A stretch of 57,557 nucleotides of DNA from Candidatus Eiseniibacteriota bacterium (GTDB lineage: Bacteria; Eisenbacteria; RBG-16-71-46; SZUA-252): positions 1 through 57,557 of the forward strand of contig VBOX01000056.1 in NCBI GenBank assembly GCA_005893265.1, read 5' to 3'. Positions 1-10,006 of the stretch are shown piece after piece. The notes beneath the pieces are model-generated. The model saw only the letters and a program-made list of their open reading frames with translations, was not told the DNA's origin and searched no databases. The stretch's first letter is position 1. Every line of letters starts with the position of its first letter. The translations under genes were made by a program, and so were the position numbers.

Positions 1-1955
1 CAATCGCCGTGTCCCAGGAGGCTTTCGGCGCCGTTCATGTCCAGGATCACGCGCGAGTCGGTGCGGCTCGCCACCTGAAACGCGATCCGGGACGGGAAAT
101 TCGCCTTGATCATTCCGGTGATCACGTCCACCGAGGGACGCTGGGTCGCCAGAATCAGATGAATCCCGACCGCGCGCGCCATTTGCGCGAGGCGGCCGAT
201 CGGCTCCTCGATCTCCGTCGGCAGCAGGGCCATCAGGTCCGCCAGCTCGTCCACCACCACGACGATGTAAGGAAGCTTCGGCTCTTCCACCTGCAAGGGG
301 TCGAGGTTGAGGCGGTTATAGGCCTCGACGTTGCGCGCCCCATGCCGCGCGAGCATCTGGTACCGGCGCTCCATTTCCTTGACGCAAAAACGGAGCGCTT
401 GCGCCGCTTTCTTGGGATCCGTCACAACCGGCATCCTCAGATGCGGGATCCCGTTGAAGGGGGTGAGCTCGAGCATCTTCGGATCGATCAGGATGAATCG
501 AAGCTCCGCGGGGGTGCGCGTGTACAGCAGGCTCATGATGAGGGTGTTGATGCACACGCTCTTTCCCGACCCTGTCGCGCCTGCGATGAGCAGATGCGGC
601 ATCCGCTCGAGCGAGGTGGCGAAGGGGGCGCCGGCCACGTCCTTGCCGAGCGCCAGGGGGAGCGCGTCCGCCGTGTCCTGAAACGGCGCCGAGGAAATGA
701 TCTCGCGCAGAGACACGGTCGCTTTCACCCGGTTTGGGATCTCAATCCCGACCGCGGCCTTCCCTGGAATCGGAGCGACGATCCGGATCCTCTGCGCCTT
801 GAGCGCGAGCGCGAGATCATCCTGGCGGTTGATGATCTGGTTCACCTTCATCCCGGGCGCGGGCTCGTACTCGAAGAGGGTGATCACCGGGCCGGGGTGC
901 ACCTCGGATACCTTTCCCTCGACGTCGAAATCGGCCAGGGTCCGCTCGAGCACGCGGGACAGCTCGAGCAGCTCTTCCTCGTGGACCGTCTGCCGGGTGG
1001 TTTCGTACCGGTCGAGCAGCTCGATGGACGGTAGCTCCGCTTCCGGCACGGCGATGGGACCGAGCTTGAGTCCGGCTTCGATCCCCGCCCCGGCGCCGTG
1101 CCCTCCTCCGGCGCCCGAGCCCCTCAGCGATGGAGCGGCTAGCGGAGCGCCTTTCGGCGCCGGCGGTGGAAACGGAATGCTCAGAGGCTCCCCACGTCCC
1201 TCGGCGTCACGACGCGAGACAATACGCGGACCGGAGGGCGGGCGCGGTTTTTCCCGACCGGCCCCCCAGGCGCTCGCGATTTCCTCTTCCTCGATCACGG
1301 GAGGCTTTCTCCCTCGGGCGGTCGAGAAGGGGGACGCCGCGGGCTCCGATTCGTCCAGGTCCCTCGATTCGCCTCTGGCCTTCCCTTGCGCTTTTCCCCG
1401 CCGGAAGGGGGCGACGAGAGCCCCAAACGCCCCCTGAATCGCTTGGCGCACCGCCGGCGAGGAACCAATCTCGAAACCGATCACCCCGACGACGACAAGC
1501 CCCGTCCCCAACGCCAGCTCCCCACCAATCTTGCCCAGGATGCGAGCGGCCGTGAGCCCCACGAATTCCCCCAAGGCCCCCGAAATGGGACGGTTCCCCG
1601 ACATGACGAGGTGGAGAAAGCCGAGAAGGAAGAAGAGGCCGATCACGCCCAACGCGGTCCTGATGCCGGTCTCGAGGGCAGGCTTGAGGCGGAGGCGGTT
1701 CCACCCCCACGCAACGAGGGCGAGCGGGACCGCCCAGGCGCCCACGATCCCGAGCCAGGACACGAGGCTGCCGGAGAGGAGCGCCCCAAGCACGCCCCCC
1801 TGGTTTCGGACTGCGCCGGTGCCCAGAAGCTCACTCGTCTGATCCCGCGCGTCGCGCGTGACCAGCGCGAGCGCGAGAAACGCGCCGATCGAAAGGAGGC
1901 AGAGTCCCAGGATCTGGAACTTCCGCCGGACCGAGAGCCGGCCCAGGAGCCACAT
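1..1955 (-). CDS. ftsK: DNA translocase FtsK/SpoIIIE (C-terminus beyond window edge)
   Basis: This is the N-terminal ~651 residues of an FtsK/SpoIIIE motor, which pumps chromosomal DNA through the division septum. The first ~190 residues hold several hydrophobic membrane segments, starting MWLLGRLSVRRKFQIL. A Pro/Gly/Ala-rich linker of about 140 residues follows, then the alpha/beta motor. Walker A GATGSGKSV lies near residue 460, Walker B-like VVVVDELADL near 560, and ATQRPSVDVITG runs toward the left edge. The reading frame is open through base 1, so the rest of the motor and any gamma DNA-reading domain are outside. The ATG at 1955 lies 8 nt after the ahcY stop, with an AGGGG about 14 nt upstream, so this is the distal gene of the ahcY run. 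The family call is firm; the start is moderately sure. Confidence 0.95.
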   Translation of the reverse strand, partial: MWLLGRLSVRRKFQILGLCLLSIGAFLALALVTRDARDQTSELLGTGAVRNQGGVLGALLSGSLVSWLGIVGAWAVPLALVAWGWNRLRLKPALETGIRTALGVIGLFFLLGFLHLVMSGNRPISGALGEFVGLTAARILGKIGGELALGTGLVVVGVIGFEIGSSPAVRQAIQGAFGALVAPFRRGKAQGKARGESRDLDESEPAASPFSTARGRKPPVIEEEEIASAWGAGREKPRPPSGPRIVSRRDAEGRGEPLSIPFPPPAPKGAPLAAPSLRGSGAGGGHGAGAGIEAGLKLGPIAVPEAELPSIELLDRYETTRQTVHEEELLELSRVLERTLADFDVEGKVSEVHPGPVITLFEYEPAPGMKVNQIINRQDDLALALKAQRIRIVAPIPGKAAVGIEIPNRVKATVSLREIISSAPFQDTADALPLALGKDVAGAPFATSLERMPHLLIAGATGSGKSVCINTLIMSLLYTRTPAELRFILIDPKMLELTPFNGIPHLRMPVVTDPKKAAQALRFCVKEMERRYQMLARHGARNVEAYNRLNLDPLQVEEPKLPYIVVVVDELADLMALLPTEIEEPIGRLAQMARAVGIHLILATQRPSVDVITGMIKANFPSRIAFQVASRTDSRVILDMNGAESLLGHGD

Positions 1956-1963
1956 AGCGCTGT

Positions 1964-4320
<2,357 letters not shown>

Positions 4321-4324
<4 letters not shown>

Positions 4325-5304
4325 GAAGATTTCACCTCGGATGAGTCGACCACGTTCAAGCGCTGGTGCGCGCCGCGCACCACCGCGTTCTCCCCTGCTA
4401 CCGAACCGTCCAGCACCGTATCTTCCACGATCGCGCCTTCGTTCACGATCGAGTTGCGCACCACCGCGCGGCGCACCTGCGCGCGGGGACCGATTGAAAC
4501 ATGCGGACCGATGACGGCCGCTGTGACATCCGCGGTGGGATCCACGGCTACGGGGGGCAGCACAACCACCCCCTGGCGGCTCACGGGCGTCGCGAGCTGC
4601 TCCAGCAAAACCCGGTTGGTTTCAAGAAGGGTTTCCGCTTTGCCGCAATCATACCAGCCCGCCACCGGAAAGGGGCGGAGTTCCTCCCCGCGCTGAAGAA
4701 GAAGCTGAAGCGCGTCGGTGAGCTGCACCTCCCCGCGTGTCAGACGCCCCTCGCGTACGAGAGTCTCCAGGCAATCAAAGAGGAGCGGCCCGTTGGCGAT
4801 GTAGTAAAGCCCCACGAGCGCCAACTTCGAAACCGGGCGCTCCGGCTTCTCGACGAGCTCGACGATCTTGTCCTCTCGGATCGTAGCGACCCCGAATCGG
4901 CGTGGATCGCTCACCTCGCACACCCCGACCCGAGAACCGTTCGAGACGAGATCCCCGAGCGCGGCCTGCACGATCGTGTCGCCCAATATGATGAGAAGCG
5001 GGGACTGCCCCGCCGCCTGCTTCGCCTGGGCCACCGCGTGCCCCAGCCCGAGGGGTGCGCTTTGCACCACACACTCGACGCGGAAATCCCTCCGGGAAGC
5101 CGCGTACTCGCGGATGCGGTCGCCCTGGGCGTCGGGACCAATCACGAGAACCACCAGCTCCGGCTTCGCCGGCCTCAGCTGGTCCAGAATGTGGGTCAGG
5201 ATAGGCTTCCCCGCCACCATCAGGAGCGCCTTCGGGGTGCGATCGGTGAGGGGCCTTAAGCGCGAGCCGGCCCCCGCAACCGGGACGATGGCGATCGGCT
5301 TCAC
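4321..5304 (-). CDS. Sugar-phosphate nucleotidyltransferase (RmlA/GlmU-like) with C-terminal hexapeptide-like tail
   Basis: This is a 327-residue nucleotidyltransferase that activates a sugar 1-phosphate with an NTP. The N-terminal signature is [20 protein letters not shown] (8-27), followed by [14 protein letters not shown], a VEKPE lysine motif and [15 protein letters not shown]. The last ~90 residues ([20 protein letters not shown] onward) look like a short left-handed beta-helix, as in GlmU or archaeal glucose-1-phosphate thymidylyltransferases. The gene overlaps metK downstream and the Pgi/Pmi gene upstream by 4 nt each. Next to Pgi/Pmi it probably feeds nucleotide-sugar synthesis, perhaps from glucose- or mannose-1-phosphate. 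The exact substrate cannot be read from sequence. Confidence 0.88.
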
Positions 5305-6395
5305 TTCCCGAGCGCTCGCTTGAGCGCGGTGACGCCGGGGAGCGCGCTCGGATCCACCCCGTTCAGGAGCGCGAGGTAGTAGCTCACGAAATCCCCACAG
5401 GTTACGCCCCAGAGAAGCCGCACCATCGGATCGTCCCCTTCGAGCATCACGGTCTCCACGTGAATCTTTCGCTTACGCAAATAGGCCGAGAGCCAGTCGA
5501 AGCGCCTCACGATCCTCGGATGGTCGCCGGGGTCGCGGAGCAGGACCGCGGCGAGCCGACCGACGACCCCGCCCGGGTTCACGAACCCATCCACTTCGTT
5601 GTGGTTCATCTCGGGTAGTACGGAAACCCATGCGAGATGCTTCGAGTTCTCGTTGAATTGCCCCTTCCAGCGCCATGCGACGGGCTCGGCCGTGCGTTTG
5701 TCTGCCACCAGCACAATCGGATGCCCCTTCAACTGTATCGCGAGTTGTTTGGCCGGGTTACGAGATTCTATCACGTCCGGGGAGAAGGCGATAGAGGCCT
5801 TATCCAACGCTTTGGCCGTCCGCTCGAGGCGCTCTTCCGCGTCCGGCAGTACCCCGAGGTGGTGGGCCACGTGCGCGAGCGCCGAGAAGGAATACCCCAG
5901 CGCCGCGCGCGGCGGGAACCCCGCCGGCAGAAGGGCGACCGGCACGCCATCCGCTTGGGCCCGCTGGGCGAGGGTGCCCCCCGACGCGAGCACGAGGGCG
6001 CGCGCGCCGAGCGCCTCGAGCGCGCGGTAGGCGGTCAGCGTTTCCTCCGTCTCCCCGGAGTAGGACGAAAACACCAGGAAGTCCTCCGGCGTAATCCAGG
6101 ACGGAGGCTCGTAGTGACGCACGACGTGGACGGGCACGGCGCCCTCACGATCGGCGAGCACGCGGAGGAGGTCGCCCGCGATCGCGGACCCTCCCATTCC
6201 GAGCACGATGAGCGCGCGCGGCCGATGGGGCTCGATGCGCTGCACGGCCTCGGCCGAGATGATCCCTCCGGACCGAAGCTGGGCCGGAAACCCTTCGATC
6301 TTGCCGGCCATCCCGTCCGCGTCGAGGCGCGCGTTCCGGGATTTCGAATCGAGCGGGCGCTCTCGGCGCATCCGGCTCGCGCGGGGGCGGATCAT
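5301..6395 (-). CDS. Bifunctional phosphoglucose/phosphomannose isomerase
   Basis: This SIS-fold isomerase of 364 residues interconverts glucose-6-P or mannose-6-P with fructose-6-P. Diagnostic motifs are GMGGSAIAGDLL, SSYSGETEETL (phosphosugar-binding SIS loop) and EMNHNEVDGF, which carries the catalytic Glu of this archaeal-type bifunctional family. A longer frame exists upstream, but that stretch is only the shadow of the ptsI 3' end. The ATG at 6395 overlaps the ptsI stop as ATGA and was chosen as start. Directly downstream of enzyme I, it would let hexose 6-phosphates imported by the mannose-class PTS enter glycolysis. Confidence in the family is high. Confidence 0.92.
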   Translation of the reverse strand: MIRPRASRMRRERPLDSKSRNARLDADGMAGKIEGFPAQLRSGGIISAEAVQRIEPHRPRALIVLGMGGSAIAGDLLRVLADREGAVPVHVVRHYEPPSWITPEDFLVFSSYSGETEETLTAYRALEALGARALVLASGGTLAQRAQADGVPVALLPAGFPPRAALGYSFSALAHVAHHLGVLPDAEERLERTAKALDKASIAFSPDVIESRNPAKQLAIQLKGHPIVLVADKRTAEPVAWRWKGQFNENSKHLAWVSVLPEMNHNEVDGFVNPGGVVGRLAAVLLRDPGDHPRIVRRFDWLSAYLRKRKIHVETVMLEGDDPMVRLLWGVTCGDFVSYYLALLNGVDPSALPGVTALKRALGK

Positions 6396-8140
6396 GCCGG
6401 TACGAAGATCCCCGGGTACTGTCGACTCATGAACTCGTTGACCACGGTGCGCACGTCGCTCGGGGTGTGGAGGCTCATGCAGCGATCCGCCAGCTCGCGC
6501 GCCTCGCCGTACGTGGAAGCTCGGATGATCGTCTTGATCTCCGGAACGAGATAGGGGCTCACGCTGAACTCCTCGAGACCCAGGCCCACCAGGACCACCG
6601 CATAGAGCGGCTCTCCGGCCATCTCGCCGCAAATCCCAACCGGAATGCCGGCGCGGTGACCCGCCTCCACGACCATCTTGATCGCATGGAGCACCGCGGG
6701 ATGGAGCGGCTCGTAGATCTCTGAAATCGCCTCATTGCCCCGATCCACGGCGAGCGTGTACTGAATCAGATCGTTCGTTCCGATGCTCACGAAATCCGCC
6801 TCTTGCGAGAGCCAATCGATACTGAAAACCGACGCAGGCGTTTCGACCATGACCCCAAGGGGAACGTTCTGGGCCATGGCCACGCCTTCCTTGCGAAGCT
6901 GGAGCTTCACGCGCTCGACGATTTCCCGCGCCCGCCTCAGGTCCTCGAGACCAATCACCATCGGGAACATGATCCTCAAATTCCCGTACGCGCTGGCGCG
7001 GAAGATCGCCCGGAGCTGGGTACGGAAAATCTCTTCTCGGCGGAGGCTGAACCTCAGCCCGCGCATGCCGAGGAACGGGTTCTTCTCGATCGGAGTGCCC
7101 AGATAGGAAGCAAACTTGTCCCCCCCCACGTCGAGCGTGCGGATGATGACCGGCTTCGGGCTCATCGCCTCGACGATCGAGCGGTACGCGTTGAATTGGG
7201 CTTCCTCGGTCGGCAGCTGCTTGCGCGCGAGATAAAAGAACTCCGTCCGGTAGAGCCCGATGCCGTCGGCCCCGTTCTCGAGGATTCCGGGCAGCTCCTC
7301 AGGAACTTCCAGATTCGCGCCCAGCCAGATGGGCCGGCCGTCGGCGGTCGCGCAGCGTTGATCCTTGAGCTCCGTCAGCTTCGCGGCCAGCTCACGATAG
7401 CGCTCACGCTTGCGCTCATGCTCGGCGAGCGTCTCGGGATCCGGATTGAATATCGCAACGCCCCGGGTGCCGTCCACGATGGCGATCGCCCCCTGCTGCG
7501 CCGATTCGGTCGCGGACTTGAGCCCGACAACCGCGGGAATCCCGCGAGCGCGCGCCATGATCGCGGTGTGCGACGTGCGTCCTCCGAGGTCGGTCGCAAA
7601 GCCGAGCGCCATGCTCCGCTGGAGGAGCGCCATCTCGCTCGGCGGGAGGTCGTTCGCGACGATGAGCGAGGGCTCGGTAAGATCGCTCAGCGAATGCGCG
7701 CGGATCCCGCCCAGGTGGGCGAGAACGCGACGGCGAACGTCACGGACATCGATCGCGCGGCCCCGATAATACTCGCCGTCCACCTCGTCCAGCCGCGCGG
7801 CCACCGCGGTAAGAATCCTCCGATACGCAAACGCCGCGGGCTTCCGTTCCCGCTCGATCACCGCGAGGGTCTGGGAGGTCGCCTCGGGATCCTCCAGAAT
7901 CTCGATCTGGGCGTCCAGGATTCGCGCCTGCTCTTCACCGGTCTCGAGCGCGATCTTCTCCCGCAGCTCACGGACCTCGACCGAGCTCTCGCGGATGGCC
8001 TTGCGAAAGCGCTCCTGCTCGGCGGCCGTATCCTGAACCCGGAGGTCGCCGTCCTGGACCTCGGTTTCCTCGGGATCCACGATGTGGACCGGGCCGATCC
8101 CGATCCCCGGCGATGCGGCGATGCCTTGAAGGGTCGTCAT
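6392..8140 (-). CDS. ptsI: PTS enzyme I (phosphoenolpyruvate-protein phosphotransferase)
   Basis: Enzyme I is the cytosolic first step of the phosphotransferase system: it takes phosphate from PEP and passes it to HPr. At 582 residues the length is standard. The phospho-histidine lies in GGRTSHTAIMARARG (H191). The C-terminal PEP-binding TIM barrel shows FLGMRGLRFSL, MFPMV, GVMVETPA, IGTNDLIQY and the VGICGEMAG cysteine. It overlaps ptsH upstream and Pgi/Pmi downstream by 4 nt each, so translation is coupled. All key residues are present and the gene looks intact. Confidence 0.97.
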   Translation of the reverse strand: MTTLQGIAASPGIGIGPVHIVDPEETEVQDGDLRVQDTAAEQERFRKAIRESSVEVRELREKIALETGEEQARILDAQIEILEDPEATSQTLAVIERERKPAAFAYRRILTAVAARLDEVDGEYYRGRAIDVRDVRRRVLAHLGGIRAHSLSDLTEPSLIVANDLPPSEMALLQRSMALGFATDLGGRTSHTAIMARARGIPAVVGLKSATESAQQGAIAIVDGTRGVAIFNPDPETLAEHERKRERYRELAAKLTELKDQRCATADGRPIWLGANLEVPEELPGILENGADGIGLYRTEFFYLARKQLPTEEAQFNAYRSIVEAMSPKPVIIRTLDVGGDKFASYLGTPIEKNPFLGMRGLRFSLRREEIFRTQLRAIFRASAYGNLRIMFPMVIGLEDLRRAREIVERVKLQLRKEGVAMAQNVPLGVMVETPASVFSIDWLSQEADFVSIGTNDLIQYTLAVDRGNEAISEIYEPLHPAVLHAIKMVVEAGHRAGIPVGICGEMAGEPLYAVVLVGLGLEEFSVSPYLVPEIKTIIRASTYGEARELADRCMSLHTPSDVRTVVNEFMSRQYPGIFVPA

Positions 8141-8403
8141 TCCTCACCGAACTTGTTGTTGACCACGCGAACCAGCGCTTCCAGGGCTTCCCGCTCGTCC
8201 TTCCCGTCGGCGCGGAGCGTGAGCTGCGCGCCCATCTCGGCGGCGAGCATCATCACCCCCAGGATGCTCTTGCCGTTCACCTCAAGCCCGTCGCGGATCA
8301 CGAAGATGTGCGAGGCGAATTTCGCGGCTTCTTTCACGAACACGGAGCACGCCCGCGCATGAAGCCCGAGGCGGTTTTGAATCGTGACCGTCTGCTCCAC
8401 CAT
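8137..8403 (-). CDS. ptsH: PTS phosphocarrier protein HPr
   Basis: HPr (88 residues) shuttles phosphate from enzyme I to the IIA subunit. The EI-dependent histidine is H15 in NRLGLHARA. The regulatory serine is S46 in GKSILGVMML and is the target of the HprK kinase encoded in the same run. Both sites are intact, so both energy transfer and HprK-type control are possible. The gene starts 16 nt after the IID stop and overlaps ptsI by 4 nt. Confidence 0.96.
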   Translation of the reverse strand: MVEQTVTIQNRLGLHARACSVFVKEAAKFASHIFVIRDGLEVNGKSILGVMMLAAEMGAQLTLRADGKDEREALEALVRVVNNKFGEE

Positions 8404-8419
8404 CTCGTGCCTCGGTCCT

Positions 8420-9265
8420 CTAGACGCGGGTCGAAAGAGCCAGGGCCACGAGGGCCGCCGCGAGCGCGATCTCGACGCCCCGCCCGGGCCATCGCTTGAG
8501 CCCGAAAGCCGCTGCCAGAAAACCCAGGACGAAGGGCGCCAGAACGAATGCGATGTGCGCGAGCCCTTGGCTGGCCGGATCCGCGCTCCTGGCGAGCACC
8601 GAGAGCGTAAGAACTACCAGCACTCCGAATCCAAACGCGCTCGACCGCTCGAGAACGCGCGTGAGCGTCGCGAGCTTGAGCGAGTGGAGAAGCTTCCCCG
8701 GATCATCGGCGAGCGCATAGCCGCGCGGCACGCCCGCGATGCGGAATCTCAACGCGACGGCATTGTACGTCAAAAGCGCGAGGAGAGGGCAGACCAGGAC
8801 CCTGAGGTCCGGCCCCCACGGATTGGCGAGCGGCAGGATCCCCATTCCCAGGATGCCTACCAGCCCCGCAAGCGGTCTCAGCGTCACCCAGAACAGCGGA
8901 TCGCCGAACGCGGCCAGCGGGCTCGCGAGCGCGCGCTTCACGTCCTCGATCTGCGTCTCCTCGATGGTGATCCCCCGCGCCCGGCGCTCCTCGAGACGCG
9001 CCACGACCCCCAGGACGTAGCCGGCCAGGACCGGGTGTGTGCCGAAGAAACCCAGATGGCGGGTGAGGGCTTTGCCTTGCTCCTCCGCTCCCGAGTAGAG
9101 GCGGCGGATGACCGGAATGAGCGCGAACGCGAAGCCCAGGCCCTGCTGGCGCTGCGCCGAGAAGAGCGCCTGCAGATAGAGCGATCGGGAGGTGACCTTC
9201 GCCAGGTCGCGGCCACGGAGCGCGGGCCCGGACCCGGGGATCCCCGCGGGCTGCGTCCCGATCAC
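8420..9265 (-). CDS. PTS mannose-class permease, IID subunit
   Basis: IID is one of the two membrane subunits of mannose-family PTS permeases and occurs only in this family. The 281-residue product contains SLYLQALFSAQRQQGLGFAF, the LTRHLGFFGTHPVLAGYVLG region and the AFGDPLFWVTLRP segment typical of IID, ending in hydrophobic C-terminal helices. The start is GTG 9265, whose last bases overlap the IIC stop (GTGA). A longer in-frame extension upstream is only the shadow of IIC. Together with IIC it forms the sugar channel fed by IIA and IIB. Confidence 0.93.
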   Translation of the reverse strand: MIGTQPAGIPGSGPALRGRDLAKVTSRSLYLQALFSAQRQQGLGFAFALIPVIRRLYSGAEEQGKALTRHLGFFGTHPVLAGYVLGVVARLEERRARGITIEETQIEDVKRALASPLAAFGDPLFWVTLRPLAGLVGILGMGILPLANPWGPDLRVLVCPLLALLTYNAVALRFRIAGVPRGYALADDPGKLLHSLKLATLTRVLERSSAFGFGVLVVLTLSVLARSADPASQGLAHIAFVLAPFVLGFLAAAFGLKRWPGRGVEIALAAALVALALSTRV

Positions 9266-9942
9266 GGCGTGGGACCCCCCATATGCAGGAGTACCAGGAT
9301 CACGGCGAGCGCACCCATCGCGGCCCAGCGCGGTCCGTGCCGCGGCGCGCGCACGTGGGTATGGAAGCCGGACGCGAACGCCGTTCCGAGCAGCACCGCA
9401 AAGACGAGCCCCGTCCTGGGACCGGTGATGATGCTCGCGATCTGGGGCAAGATGAGGGATGCTGCGGCGATGCCCGCCACCGTTCCCGCCGCGGACCAGG
9501 TCGCTCCGCGCAAGAAAATCCGGAACACCCCTCCCCAATAAAGCGCCTCGAAGGCGCGAAGTCTTCCTTCCCGAGCCAGCTCGTCCGCGCGCGCTGCGGC
9601 CACCTGGTTCCTCGCGCGGAGGGGCGTCTCCAACCATCCTCCGGCCATGGAGGCGATGAGACCCGCGATCGTACCGACCAGGACCCACAGCATCCCCCCG
9701 GTCGACACCGAGACCACCGGAGTGAGTCGCTCCATGCAAACGAGCGCGACCGAAGTACCGATGACCCCCGCCGTGGCGACATCGCGTGGTCGCTGCGCGG
9801 CGGGCAGGGAGGGATCGGTGAGGAGAAGCTGAAGAAGGACGCCGACGCCGAGCGGGATTCGAAGGGCCCAAAGCTCCCATTGCGGACCGGGGTTCAGCAG
9901 GGCTCCCGCGAGGCACGCGCCGACGAGCGGCTGGCCGAGCAT
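9262..9942 (-). CDS. PTS mannose-class permease, IIC subunit (true start probably CTG at 10017)
   Basis: IIC is the sugar-translocating membrane subunit. From ATG 9942 the frame gives 226 residues with repeated hydrophobic helices and the family segment LRAFEALYWGGVFRIFLRGA. The frame stays open upstream, and the codons before that ATG read SELWRIALLGGILATDRSAG, matching the conserved LGGxLxxDR N-terminus of IIC. No ATG, GTG or TTG exists in frame back to the previous stop. A CTG at 10017 has GGGGAGG 6-7 nt upstream and would give 251 residues, the usual IIC size. I give the conventional start in the coordinates but think 10017 more likely. The gene lies between the GH57 gene and IID. Confidence 0.88.
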   Translation of the reverse strand: MLGQPLVGACLAGALLNPGPQWELWALRIPLGVGVLLQLLLTDPSLPAAQRPRDVATAGVIGTSVALVCMERLTPVVSVSTGGMLWVLVGTIAGLIASMAGGWLETPLRARNQVAAARADELAREGRLRAFEALYWGGVFRIFLRGATWSAAGTVAGIAAASLILPQIASIITGPRTGLVFAVLLGTAFASGFHTHVRAPRHGPRWAAMGALAVILVLLHMGGPTP

Positions 9943-10006
9943 AAGATTCCAGCCCGCCGAGCGGTCCGTGGCGAGAATCCCTCCGAGAAGGGCGATACGC
10001 CAAAGC